Of a DNA stretch of 19,981 nt, positions 1 to 7,526 are shown in pieces (positions within the stretch are counted from its first letter, which is position 1; each line of letters opens with the position of its first letter). The stretch comes from CAZVUW01 sp964629825 (GTDB taxonomy: Bacteria > Actinomycetota > Nitriliruptoria > Euzebyales > Egibacteraceae), in NCBI GenBank assembly GCA_964629825.1, contig CAZVUW010000060.1, positions 1 through 19,981 of the forward strand, written 5' to 3'. The position numbers were made by a program, and so were the translations under genes. The notes beneath the pieces are model-generated. The model had not been told where the DNA came from, ran no database searches, and was given only the letters and a program-made list of their open reading frames with translations.

Positions 1-1
1 C

Positions 2-739
2 GACGAGCACCTGACCGGGTTCGAGAACCTCGACATGGTCGGGCGCCTCTACCGGCTCGGCAAGACGCGCTCACGCAGCCGCGCCCGCGAGCTGCTTGAG
101 CGCTTCGACCTCGCCGACGCCGGAGACCGACCCGTCAAGACGTACTCGGGCGGCATGCGCCGTCGGCTCGACCTGGCGGCCGCGCTGGTCGCCGAGCCCA
201 CCGTCCTGTTCCTGGACGAGCCCACGACCGGGCTCGACCCGCGCAGCCGCATCTCCATGTGGGAGGTGATCCGCGAGCTGGTGTCCTCGGGGACCACGCT
301 TCTGCTGACCACGCAGTACCTCGAGGAGGCCGACCGCCTCGCCGACGACATCGTGGTCATCGACCACGGACGCGCGATCGCACGCGGTCCTGCCGACCAG
401 CTGAAGGCCCAGGTCGGCGGCGAGCGCGTCGAGCTGGTCGTGGCCGAGCAGGAGGACCTCGTCCGCGCCTGCGCGGTGCTCAGCGAGGTCGCCGTCGGCG
501 AGATCCTCGTCGACGACCACACCCGGACGGTGACCGCACCGGTCTCGGGCGGGCCCTCCGCGCTCATGACGGCGCTGCGACGCCTCGACGCCGAGGACGT
601 CGGCCTGCTCGACGTGGGGCTGCGTCGGCCCACCCTCGACGACGTGTTCCTGACCCTGACCGGCCACTCGGCGGAGGCCTCCGATGAGGAGCCCGAGGCC
701 ACGCCCGCGACCGTCGCCCACGAGGAGGCCGCGCGATGA
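2..739 (+). CDS. ABC transporter ATP-binding protein, DrrA-like (5' end outside window)
   Basis: The cytoplasmic nucleotide-binding subunit of an ABC-2 type exporter; it couples ATP hydrolysis to export by the permease encoded next. The reading frame is open to the first bases of the window, so the N-terminus with Walker A is missing. What is visible starts at DEHLTGFENLDM, the segment that follows the Q-loop in DrrA-type ATPases. The signature motif YSGGMRRRLDLAAAL is at about 142-186 and Walker B plus D-loop LFLDEPTTGLDP at about 207-242; the H-loop position carries Q (LLTTQYLEEADRLAD), as in the daunorubicin-resistance subfamily. The last 100 residues match the C-terminal extension of that subfamily. 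The stop overlaps the permease start by 4 bases (ATGA). The exported substrate cannot be read from sequence; lipid, drug or polyketide are all possible. Confidence 0.93.
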   Translation, partial: DEHLTGFENLDMVGRLYRLGKTRSRSRARELLERFDLADAGDRPVKTYSGGMRRRLDLAAALVAEPTVLFLDEPTTGLDPRSRISMWEVIRELVSSGTTLLLTTQYLEEADRLADDIVVIDHGRAIARGPADQLKAQVGGERVELVVAEQEDLVRACAVLSEVAVGEILVDDHTRTVTAPVSGGPSALMTALRRLDAEDVGLLDVGLRRPTLDDVFLTLTGHSAEASDEEPEATPATVAHEEAAR

Positions 740-1578
740 GCGGCTCAAGTAGCGTCAGCGGTAGCCGCCCCGGGATGAGCAGTCTCACCTATGCGCTCAG
801 CGATGGAGCGGTCATCGCCAAGCGCAACCTGATCAAGATCAAGCGCGTCCCCGAGATCCTCGTGTGGACCCTGATGTCGCCGATCATGTTCGTGCTGCTG
901 TTCGCCTATGTGTTCGGCGGCGCGATCGACGTGCCCGGCATGAACTACCGCGAGTTCCTCATCGCAGGGATCTTCGCGCAGACGGTCATCTTCGGCTCGA
1001 CCTTCACGGGCGCCGGCATGGCCGAGGACATGCAGAAGGGCGTGATCGACCGCTTCCGGTCCCTGCCGATGTCGCGCTCCGCCGTGCTGATCGGCCGCAC
1101 CGCCAGCGACATCGTCTACAACCTGCTGTCGGTCTCCATGATGACCCTGACCGGCCTGGTGGTCGGGTGGCGCATCCGCTCTTCGCTGCTCGAGGCGGTC
1201 GCAGGCTTCCTCCTGCTGCTGCTGTTCGCCTACGCCTTCTCGTGGGTGATGGGCTACATCGGCCTCTTGGTGCCGAGCGTCGAGGTGATCAACAACGCCT
1301 CGTTCATGGTCATCATGCCGCTGACGTTCGTGGCGAACACGTTCGTCCCGATCGAGAGCTTCCCGCCGATCCTTCGGACGTTCGCGGAGTGGAACCCGGT
1401 GTCCGCGGTGACCCAGGCCACCCGCGAGCTGTTTGGAAACATCCCAGACGCCATGCCCGCCCAGCAGGTGTGGCCGCTGCAGAACGCGGCGCTCTACACG
1501 CTCATCTGGATCCTTGTGATCCTGGTCGTGTTCGTCCCGCTGGCGACCCGCAAGTACAAGAGCGCAACGACCAAGTAG
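736..1578 (+). CDS. ABC-2 type transporter permease, DrrB-like
   Basis: The integral membrane partner of the preceding ATPase, 280 residues, a normal length for DrrB/ABC-2 permeases. About six hydrophobic helices are visible, beginning with the segment after VPEILVWTLMSPIMFVLL and ending just before the basic tail ATRKYKSATTK. The family-typical stretch between helices 1 and 2 (YREFLIAGIFAQTVIFGS) and the amphipathic motif MQKGVIDRFRSLPMSR are both present, as is the NPVSAVTQATRELFG loop near the end. The start at 736 is favoured because GAGGAGG lies at 722-728, seven bases upstream, and because the ATGA overlap implies translational coupling; a second ATG at 775 would remove a hydrophilic leader only. 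Transcription probably ends at the hairpin directly downstream. Confidence 0.94.
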   Translation: MSGSSSVSGSRPGMSSLTYALSDGAVIAKRNLIKIKRVPEILVWTLMSPIMFVLLFAYVFGGAIDVPGMNYREFLIAGIFAQTVIFGSTFTGAGMAEDMQKGVIDRFRSLPMSRSAVLIGRTASDIVYNLLSVSMMTLTGLVVGWRIRSSLLEAVAGFLLLLLFAYAFSWVMGYIGLLVPSVEVINNASFMVIMPLTFVANTFVPIESFPPILRTFAEWNPVSAVTQATRELFGNIPDAMPAQQVWPLQNAALYTLIWILVILVVFVPLATRKYKSATTK

Positions 1579-1592
1579 ACCCGCTGGACCGA

Positions 1593-1624
1593 GCAGGGGC
1601 CCCGCCGCTCGGCGGGGCCCCTGC
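1593..1624. terminator. Bidirectional GC-rich hairpin terminator
   Basis: A perfect 14-bp inverted repeat: GCAGGGGCCCCGCC at 1593-1606 and its complement at 1611-1624, with loop GCTC. It lies 14 bases after the permease stop and 16 bases from the stop of the converging peptidase gene, so it can serve both. There is no U-tract on either side, which is common in high-GC actinobacteria. Confidence 0.8.
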
Positions 1625-1640
1625 CGTACGGTGCGACGGA

Positions 1641-4600
1641 CTAGCGGACGGCCAGGCCGTTGATCGTGTCGGGGCCGGGCCGGCGCTGCAGCGCCTGGGC
1701 GCTGAAGGCGCCGGTGCCGCCCGGGTCGGTCAGGGAGTCGAGGCTCATCGCGTAGAGCAGCGCCGAGTTGGCCGCGGCCCACGCGTTGGTCTGGAAGGCC
1801 TCGAGGTTGATGTTCGGACCGGCCGGCGTGCCCGGCGGGGTCCAGCCGTCGTTCAGGTTGTCACAGGCCTGGTGGTAGCACGGGTCGTACCACTCACCGG
1901 CCACGCCGCCGTAGAGCGGCACCTCGTCCGGCGTCTTCTCCTCCTCGGCGCCGGTGAACAGACCGCCGGCGGCGATGCCGTAGTTGGTGAACTCGACGTA
2001 GTCGGACCTGCCGCTGAAGTCGGACGGCTTGTGCGGCAGGCCGAGGCGGTCGAAGAAGTTCTCGAAGGTCGCCTCGATGGAGTCTGATCCGGGCGGACCG
2101 ACATCACCGAACTCCGAGCCGTCACCGTCGTAGATGCCGCGCATGAAGTTGGGCGAGCCGATCATGTCGTAGTTGAGGTAGCCGCCCACGAGCAGCGCCT
2201 CGCCGAGCTCGGTGTACTCCAGGGCGTCCAGGTCGACGACGCGCCCGACCTCCAGGTCACGGCCGCAGCCGCCCGAGACGAAGCAGGTCGAGCCGATCAG
2301 CCCGTACTCCTCGGCACCCCACCACGCGAAGTAGGTGTCGTTGCGTGGCTGGATGCCCTGCTCGGCCAGCTGGAGGGCAACCTCGAGGATGCCCACCGAG
2401 CCGGAGCCGTTGTCGTTGATGCCGGCCCCCTCGGGGACCGAGTCGAGATGCGCGCCGCTCATGAAGGCGCCCTGCGGGTCGGAGCCCGGGATCGACAGGA
2501 TCAGGTTGGAGCCGACCTCGTCCTGGAAGAACGTGTCGGTCTCGATGCTCGCCGTCTCACCCAGGTGGTTGGTCACAAGGTCCGCGCCGAAGTCGTAGGT
2601 GGTGCCGAACACCGGCACCTCGCGCTCGCTGTAGACGTAGCTCAGCGTGCCGAGCAGGAGGTCCTGCCGCCCGATCTGACCCTCGTTGAAGATGATCACA
2701 CCGACGGCTCCGGCGTCGGCGGCGTTCTCCGCCTTGACGCGGAAGTCGCACGTGCCGCGCTGGATCACGGCGATCGCACCGGCCGGGAAGCCGGCGAAGT
2801 CGGCCGGGTCGCAGCCGGCCGCGCTGGTGCTGGGCGGCGCGTTCGGGTCCATCGGCACGACGTTGCCGAGGGGCTGGGCGAGGACGCCGCTCACGGGCGC
2901 GCCGCTCTCACGACCCGAGAAGGTCATGTAGTCGATCGGCGAGTCCTCCTCATCGGTCCGGTAGGTCTCGTCGGCGTCGACCAGCGTCAGGACACCGGGG
3001 GCCTCCTCCTCCCAGATGACGAAGTCGAAGAAGGTCTCCTCGATGGCGTCGGCGTCATAGCCGGCGGCGAGGAGGGTGTCCCGGATGTAGTCGACCGAGC
3101 AGTCATAGCCTGGGCCGCCGGCTGCGCGGTTGCCGTGCTGATCGGCGCAGGCCTGGAGGCCCTCCAGGTGCGTCATCAGCGCGTCGACCGACACCGACTC
3201 GACGAAGGCCTCGGTGTTGAAGGTCTTCGAGGCGGTCGCGCAGAGCTCCTCGTCGCTGTCGGCGACCACGGCGCAGGCCGTGATCGTCACCGAGCCGGGC
3301 GTCATGCTCGTGAACGTGAAGGTGGCCTGGCCGTTCTCGTCCAGATCGAGCTCGGAGGCGGCGTCGGGCTCCGGCACGGCGTCGCTGTCGACGTCGGGCT
3401 CGGCGGTGAAGGAGACCACCCCGCCGATGGGCAGCCCGTCTTCGGTCAGCGTGGCCGTGACGGTGTGCTCCTCCCCGATCAGGTTGGTCGAGTCTGCGGG
3501 CGTGAGGGTGAAGCACAGGCCGGGCTGGGTGGCCGCCGTGCGCAGCTGCTGCTCGGCATCGGAGCTGATGGCCTCGACACCACCGGCGATGTGCAGGCTG
3601 CGGACGCAGCCGGAGTCGGACATGAAGCGAGCGTTCGAGCTCTGGCCGTCGTCCGGGCGATCGGCGTCGACCGTGAGCAGCAGGGCGGCCCGCTCCTCGC
3701 CGGCGTGCGGACCCAGGGTCAGCGCGTCGGGGAAGGCGTCGCCGCGCGCGAAGTTGACGTGCGTCGTGCTGAACCCGTAGCGGTCCACCGCCAGCGCGGC
3801 CAGCGCCGCGGCCGTGCCGACACGGGTGCGGCCGAACACCCGCCGCACGTCGATGTCCAGGGCCTCGATCTGGTCCTCCACGTCCTCGTGCAGGCGGGCC
3901 GCGCCACCCATGAGGAGCACCTCGTCGATCGCCAGGTCCCTCAGGGCGTCGGCGACGACCGGGTGCAGGTACTCGTCGGGGGTCAGCAGCAGCGGCAGAC
4001 CCGCGGCGTAGCTCACCGAGCCGGACACCAGCGCATCCGGGAACTCCTGGCCGGAGGCGACGATGGCCGTCCGCGGCCCATCGGGCAGGGCGTCCGCGCC
4101 GCGTGCGGCGATCGCCGCGGCGGTGCCGAACCGCGTGGACCCGGACACGCGCTCGACCTCGTAGTCGTCGTCGAGGGCGTCCTCCACGTCCGCGCCGATG
4201 GCCGCCGTCCCGCCCAGGAGGATGACGTTGTCGGGCGCGATCGTCTCGAGCGCCTCCTGGGTGTGCGGCTCGATCGGCCCGCTGGAGCTGACCAAGAGGA
4301 TCGGAGCGCCCTCAAGCCCCGCAAGGAACGTGCCAGCGAGAGCGTCCGGGAACAGGTCGGCTCGGGCGATGACCACGGTGTCTGCAGTGGCGAGAGCCTC
4401 GGGGTTCTCGCTCTGGATCGTGTCGGTGTCCTCGGCGATCAGGTGCGCCGTGTCGAAGCGGTTGGAGCCGCGGTAGCGGTAGCTGGGGATGAGGTCATCC
4501 CCGGCGCGCTCGACGATGCTGCCCGGCGAGCCGGGGTAGGGCGTGACCTCGTAGTCGGCCTGTGCGATGTCGCCCGCAAGGGGCAGGACGGACATCATCA

Positions 4601-4670
4601 GGGCCGCGGTGGCGACGACGGCTAGCCGTCGCAGCGACCGCGGCGTTGGCAGGACCCTCGCTGATGTCAT
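1641..4670 (-). CDS. Secreted cell-wall-anchored M28 zinc aminopeptidase with CWB2 repeats, Ig-like and PA domains
   Basis: A predicted exported metallopeptidase (1009 residues) held on the cell wall. Domains, numbered from the chosen start: signal peptide 1-38 (RSLRR, hydrophobic core, cleavage near AQA|D); three CWB2-type wall-binding repeats at about 64-375 (recurring RxxGxxRxxTA, FPDAL and LLGG/LMGG/IAGG blocks); an Ig-like domain at about 385-485; a PA domain at about 590-715; and an M28 catalytic domain at 717-980. Likely zinc ligands and catalytic acids are H741 and D753 (SGAHLDS, INDNGSG), E787/E788 (WGAEEYG), D835 (YDMIGS) and H933 (CYHQACD), as in Streptomyces griseus aminopeptidase. 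The ATG at 4670 is chosen over GTG/CTG-type starts further upstream because GGAAGGA sits 7 bases before it; an ATG at 4700 would place ten hydrophilic residues before the signal peptide. Wall anchoring by CWB2 is family knowledge; the natural substrate is unknown. Confidence 0.92.
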   Translation of the reverse strand: MTSARVLPTPRSLRRLAVVATAALMMSVLPLAGDIAQADYEVTPYPGSPGSIVERAGDDLIPSYRYRGSNRFDTAHLIAEDTDTIQSENPEALATADTVVIARADLFPDALAGTFLAGLEGAPILLVSSSGPIEPHTQEALETIAPDNVILLGGTAAIGADVEDALDDDYEVERVSGSTRFGTAAAIAARGADALPDGPRTAIVASGQEFPDALVSGSVSYAAGLPLLLTPDEYLHPVVADALRDLAIDEVLLMGGAARLHEDVEDQIEALDIDVRRVFGRTRVGTAAALAALAVDRYGFSTTHVNFARGDAFPDALTLGPHAGEERAALLLTVDADRPDDGQSSNARFMSDSGCVRSLHIAGGVEAISSDAEQQLRTAATQPGLCFTLTPADSTNLIGEEHTVTATLTEDGLPIGGVVSFTAEPDVDSDAVPEPDAASELDLDENGQATFTFTSMTPGSVTITACAVVADSDEELCATASKTFNTEAFVESVSVDALMTHLEGLQACADQHGNRAAGGPGYDCSVDYIRDTLLAAGYDADAIEETFFDFVIWEEEAPGVLTLVDADETYRTDEEDSPIDYMTFSGRESGAPVSGVLAQPLGNVVPMDPNAPPSTSAAGCDPADFAGFPAGAIAVIQRGTCDFRVKAENAADAGAVGVIIFNEGQIGRQDLLLGTLSYVYSEREVPVFGTTYDFGADLVTNHLGETASIETDTFFQDEVGSNLILSIPGSDPQGAFMSGAHLDSVPEGAGINDNGSGSVGILEVALQLAEQGIQPRNDTYFAWWGAEEYGLIGSTCFVSGGCGRDLEVGRVVDLDALEYTELGEALLVGGYLNYDMIGSPNFMRGIYDGDGSEFGDVGPPGSDSIEATFENFFDRLGLPHKPSDFSGRSDYVEFTNYGIAAGGLFTGAEEEKTPDEVPLYGGVAGEWYDPCYHQACDNLNDGWTPPGTPAGPNINLEAFQTNAWAAANSALLYAMSLDSLTDPGGTGAFSAQALQRRPGPDTINGLAVR

Positions 4671-4763
4671 TCGCGATCCTTCCGGTCGGAGCTTCAGCAC
4701 GCGAGGTGCGGGCTTCTACGCCTGGCGGTGTTACCGCGGGCTCAACCTAGAACAACGACGATC

Positions 4764-4792
4764 CGGTTACTACGGTCAAAGGGCCGTAACCG
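4764..4792. promoter_or_regulatory. Inverted repeat in the divergent promoter region (possible operator)
   Basis: CGGTTAC at 4764-4770 is repeated in inverted orientation as GTAACCG at 4786-4792, with arm starts 22 bases apart, about two helical turns. It lies between the divergent peptidase and antiporter genes. On the minus strand a -10-like TAGGTT (4749-4744) lies just downstream, which would put this dyad over the -35 region of the peptidase gene; no convincing -35 was found. The rest of this gap shows nothing else recognisable. Confidence 0.35.
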
Positions 4793-4866
4793 CTCCACGG
4801 CGGCGCGCACGTGCGCACGGCGCAGCCGGCATGCACCCTCCACCCCGGAGGCGATAGCGTGACCCA

Positions 4867-7026
4867 ATGGCTGATGCAGCGACCCTGACCGAGCACCAGC
4901 TCCTTCTCTTCTGGCTGCAGCTCTTCCTGCTCGTCGCGGTGGCGCGCGGACTCGGCGGGCTGATGCGGCGCATCGGGCAGCCGGCGGTCGTCGGAGAGCT
5001 CGCGGCCGGATTGGTGCTGGGCCCTTCGCTGTTCGGGCGGATCGCCCCTGCCCTGCACAGCTACGTCTTCCCGGCCGACGACGTGCAGCAGGGACTGCTG
5101 CTCGCGGTGTCGTGGATCGGCGTCGTGCTGCTCCTGGTCGTGACCGGCTTCGAGACCGACCTGAAGCTGCTCGCCAGCCTGGGGCGCTCGTCCTTGGCGG
5201 TGTCCGTGGGCAGCCTGGTTGCGCCGCTGGTCGTGGGCTTCGGCCTCGGCTATCTGCTGCCGGACATCTTCCTCGGCGCCGCCGGCGAGCGGACGTCGTT
5301 CGCCCTCTTCCTCGCCGTGGCGTTCGCCGTGTCGTCGCTGCCGGTGGTCGCGAAGATCCTCATGGAGATGCGGCTGATGCGGCGCAACATCGGCCAGGTC
5401 ATCGTGGCCGGCGGCGTCGCCAACGACCTGGTCGGATGGATCCTCCTGGGAGTGCTGGCCGGCATCGTCACCGGCGGCGGCTTCGCGCTGATGCCGCTCC
5501 TCACGTCCCTGGGCGCCATCGTCGTGTTCCTGGTGCTTTCGCTCACCTTCGGTCAGCGCGTGACGGACTCCGCCCTGCGCCGCGCCCGCCAGGCGAGGGG
5601 ACCGGTGCCGCCGTTCACCGTGATGATCGTGCTCACGCTCGCCCTGTCGCTCACCGCGCAGGCCATCGGGGTCGAGGCCATCATCGGGGCCTTCGTCGCC
5701 GGGATCATCCTGAGCCGCTCGCGCTATCGACAGGAGTCGCTCGAGAGCTCGCTGGCGGTCCTGGTCGACTCCTTCCTGGCGCCCGTCTTCTTCGCCGCGG
5801 CGGGCCTGTCCGTGGATCTGGGCTTGCTCGCGGAGCCCAGCACGGCCGCGTGGGCCGTCGTCGTGATCGCCGCCGGGACCGTGTCAAAGATGGCTGGATC
5901 CTTTGTCGGCGCCCGGGTCGGCGGCATGAGCTCGGCCGAGGGGCTGGCCGTCAGCATCGGCCTCAACGCACGAGGCGCCGTCGGGATCGTGATCGCGACG
6001 ATCGGCCTCGGTCTGGAGATCCTGAACGTCCGTTCCTACACCATCATCGTCGTGATGGCCCTGGTCACCTCGATGATGCCGCCCCCGCTGCTGCGGCGGA
6101 TCCTCAGCGGGATGACGGCGCCGCCCGAGGAGGCGGCGCGCTTGGAGCGCGAGGCGATGCTCGAGGCCAGCATCATCGCGGGCACGCGTCGCGCCCTGCT
6201 GCCCACGCGCGGTGGAGCGAACTCCGTGCTCGCGGCGCGGCTGCTCGATCTCGCGATGCAGCCCGACACTGCCATCACAATCCACACCGTCCGCAGCCGC
6301 AGCGGAGGCGAAGAGGACGCCGGGCGCGGCGACGCCGCTGCGCGCGAGGCGGCGGAGTGGCTCACCGGCCGCTCCACCGAGCGCATCGACACCGCCAGCG
6401 ACGATGTCGCCGATGCGATCATCAAGGAGGCGGAGCTGGGCTACGGCGTGCTGGCGGTCGGCATGTCCGAGGGCTTCACGCTCAGCCCGCTGCTCAGCCG
6501 GGTGCTCACAACCTCGCCCATCCCGGTCCTTCTGGTCAAGCACGGCCGGAATGTGGACGCACACAGCGAGCGGATGACCTTCAAGCGCCTGATGGTGCCC
6601 TCGATCGGCACCCCGGCCGGCATGGCCGCCGAGGAGGTTGCATACACCCTCGCGGCGAGCATCCCCGCGCCCGTCGACGTGGTGCACGTCGTCAACCGGA
6701 TAGACGAGGCCGCGCAGGACTACACCTACCGGAGGCTGTCGGGGCCGGGTGTTCGCTCGTCCGTGCAGGCACTGCTCGAGCGCTCCAGAAGCCTGGCCGC
6801 CCAGTTCGGGCAGCAGGCGAACGTCCAGGTGCGCTCCGGGTCGCTGGTCGGCCCCGAGCTCCTCCTCGCCGCCGACGAGGCCGGGACCGACCTGCTGATA
6901 CTCGGCGCGCAGCTGCGCTCCTACGCGGGCGAGCCGTTCCTCGGCCACGGGGTGGAGTGGCTGCTGGAGCACTCGCCGCAGACGGTCGTCGTGGTCGTGC
7001 TGCCGGACGGGGATCGCGGCGACTGA
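4867..7026 (+). CDS. Cation/proton antiporter (monovalent CPA family) with C-terminal tandem USP-like domains
   Basis: A membrane antiporter exchanging Na+ or K+ for protons, 719 residues. Residues about 10-405 form a Na+/H+ exchanger domain of 11-13 helices, including the conserved QPAVVGELAAGLVLGPS near residue 38 and TGFETDL near 93. The ion-binding pair reads N186-D187 (GGVANDLVGW); an ND pair in place of DD is usually associated with electroneutral exchange. Residues about 435-560 and 570-715 are two soluble universal-stress-protein-like folds (RALLPTRGG...LAVGMSEG and FKRLMVPSIG...LLILGAQLRS), which may bind nucleotide and gate transport. ATG 4867 is the earliest possible start in frame (TAG at 4855); GGAGG at 4847-4851 is 15 bases upstream, a long spacing. 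It converges on the next gene with only 4 bases between stops. Confidence 0.92.
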   Translation: MADAATLTEHQLLLFWLQLFLLVAVARGLGGLMRRIGQPAVVGELAAGLVLGPSLFGRIAPALHSYVFPADDVQQGLLLAVSWIGVVLLLVVTGFETDLKLLASLGRSSLAVSVGSLVAPLVVGFGLGYLLPDIFLGAAGERTSFALFLAVAFAVSSLPVVAKILMEMRLMRRNIGQVIVAGGVANDLVGWILLGVLAGIVTGGGFALMPLLTSLGAIVVFLVLSLTFGQRVTDSALRRARQARGPVPPFTVMIVLTLALSLTAQAIGVEAIIGAFVAGIILSRSRYRQESLESSLAVLVDSFLAPVFFAAAGLSVDLGLLAEPSTAAWAVVVIAAGTVSKMAGSFVGARVGGMSSAEGLAVSIGLNARGAVGIVIATIGLGLEILNVRSYTIIVVMALVTSMMPPPLLRRILSGMTAPPEEAARLEREAMLEASIIAGTRRALLPTRGGANSVLAARLLDLAMQPDTAITIHTVRSRSGGEEDAGRGDAAAREAAEWLTGRSTERIDTASDDVADAIIKEAELGYGVLAVGMSEGFTLSPLLSRVLTTSPIPVLLVKHGRNVDAHSERMTFKRLMVPSIGTPAGMAAEEVAYTLAASIPAPVDVVHVVNRIDEAAQDYTYRRLSGPGVRSSVQALLERSRSLAAQFGQQANVQVRSGSLVGPELLLAADEAGTDLLILGAQLRSYAGEPFLGHGVEWLLEHSPQTVVVVVLPDGDRGD

Positions 7027-7043
7027 CGATCTAAAGCCGCGAT
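7013..7043. terminator. Hairpin spanning the two convergent stop codons
   Basis: ATCGCGGC at 7013-7020 and GCCGCGAT at 7036-7043 form a perfect 8-bp stem. The 15-base loop holds the antiporter TGA (7024-7026) and the HTH gene's TAG (complement of 7031-7033). It is the only candidate bidirectional terminator between these converging genes; no U-tract. Confidence 0.4.
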
Positions 7044-7279
7044 GTCTCCGCGGGCCTTGCGATCGCGCTGGTCAGAACGCGCATCCGGCCGCGCGCGGCC
7101 AGCGCCCTGACCTCCGCGACCTCGAGGGTCATCCGCTCGGCGATCTCCTCGGCGCCAAACCCCGCGGCGACCAGCCGCAGCACGTCCTTGGTCGGCGACT
7201 CGGGCACGGGCGCCAGGAGCTCCTCGACCGCCTCCCAGGCGACCACGAGCTCGGCCGGGTCCTCTGCGCTGACATGCAT
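7031..7279 (-). CDS. Small stand-alone helix-turn-helix protein (LuxR/sigma-region-4-like)
   Basis: An 82-residue protein likely to bind DNA. Residues about 31-70 (TKDVLRLVAAGFGAEEIAERM, then LEVAEVRALAARGRMRVL) follow the spacing of a LuxR-type or sigma region 4 helix-turn-helix: VLxLVAxGxxxxEIAxRM, a turn, then a recognition helix where LuxR proteins have VKTH. Residues 1-30 are acidic and helical with no sensor domain. No Shine-Dalgarno precedes the ATG, but a TAATCT hexamer ends 8 bases before it, so the mRNA is probably leaderless. It faces the decarboxylase gene across a repeat array of dyads, and a natural inference is that it binds that array and controls both genes. The family assignment is by pattern only; a non-regulatory role is possible. 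Confidence 0.72.
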   Translation of the reverse strand: MHVSAEDPAELVVAWEAVEELLAPVPESPTKDVLRLVAAGFGAEEIAERMTLEVAEVRALAARGRMRVLTSAIARPAETSRL

Positions 7280-7286
7280 TCGCTCA

Positions 7287-7292
7287 AGATTA
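7287..7292 (-). promoter_or_regulatory. -10 element of the small HTH gene; leaderless promoter
   Basis: TAATCT read on the minus strand (7292 to 7287), followed by seven bases and then the ATG at 7279. Transcription would start at or within a base of the ATG. The position expected for the -35 (7310-7315, minus-strand TCCCGC) falls inside the first dyad of the repeat array, so a protein bound there would compete with RNA polymerase. Confidence 0.5.
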
Positions 7293-7293
7293 G

Positions 7294-7473
7294 GGGTGAT
7301 CCCGGTACAGCGGGATCAACTGGACCGCGGTGCTCCCTCTAGCGCATCGGCCCTATGTCTTGGGTGATCCCGGTACAGCGGGATCAACTGGACCGCGGTG
7401 CTCCCTCTAGCGCATCGGCCCTATGTCTTGGGTGATCCCGGTACAGCGGGATCAACTGGACCGCGGTGCTCCC
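7294..7473. repeat. 68-bp tandem direct repeat (2.65 copies) carrying an 8-bp dyad in each unit
   Basis: Two identical 68-base units (7294-7361 and 7362-7429) and a 44-base identical third part (7430-7473). Each unit contains the dyad TGATCCCG-GTACAG-CGGGATCA, at 7297-7318, 7365-7386 and 7433-7454. Each also contains a second short near-palindrome around CCGCGG. The remainder of the third unit (7474-7496) is a diverged version of the unit's second half, and it is followed by a related palindrome at 7501-7514. The array fills the space between the divergent HTH and decarboxylase genes. It is not coding: 68 is not a multiple of three. Amplified operator sites are the simplest reading. Confidence 0.93.
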
Positions 7474-7500
7474 CGAACCGCGTCGCCTGGATCTGCGGGT

Positions 7501-7526
7501 CCCGGCATGCCGGGATGATCTAGTTT
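7501..7526 (+). promoter_or_regulatory. Decarboxylase promoter (-10 TAGTTT) with palindromic operator
   Basis: A perfect 14-bp palindrome CCCGGCATGCCGGG (7501-7514) is followed by TAGTTT at 7521-7526, a TAnnnT-type -10. With a 17-base spacer the -35 would be 7498-7503, so the palindrome covers the spacer and edge of the -35. Transcription would start near 7533, two to ten bases before the GTG (7536) or ATG (7542) start codons. The palindrome resembles the dyad of the 68-bp units, with a compacted centre. Confidence 0.5.

Noticed and set aside
2448..4625. 725-codon open frame on the plus strand opposite the M28 peptidase gene
   Set aside because: It lies wholly antisense to a gene with clear domains, has low-complexity Arg/Gly/Asp/Val composition and matches no family; long antisense frames are expected at this GC content.
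4671..4866. Cyclic-di-AMP or other riboswitch upstream of the wall-anchored peptidase
   Set aside because: Such elements often precede wall-related genes, but I find only one short inverted repeat and none of the conserved riboswitch blocks; the space is also shared with a divergent gene.
5112..7034. 640-codon open frame overlapping the antiporter in another frame on the same strand
   Set aside because: Composition is dominated by Arg, Gly, Pro and His with no domain; the overlapping frame encodes a complete antiporter.
7294..7514. Tandem array considered as a CRISPR
   Set aside because: The units are directly adjacent, with no unique spacers, only two to three copies and no cas genes.
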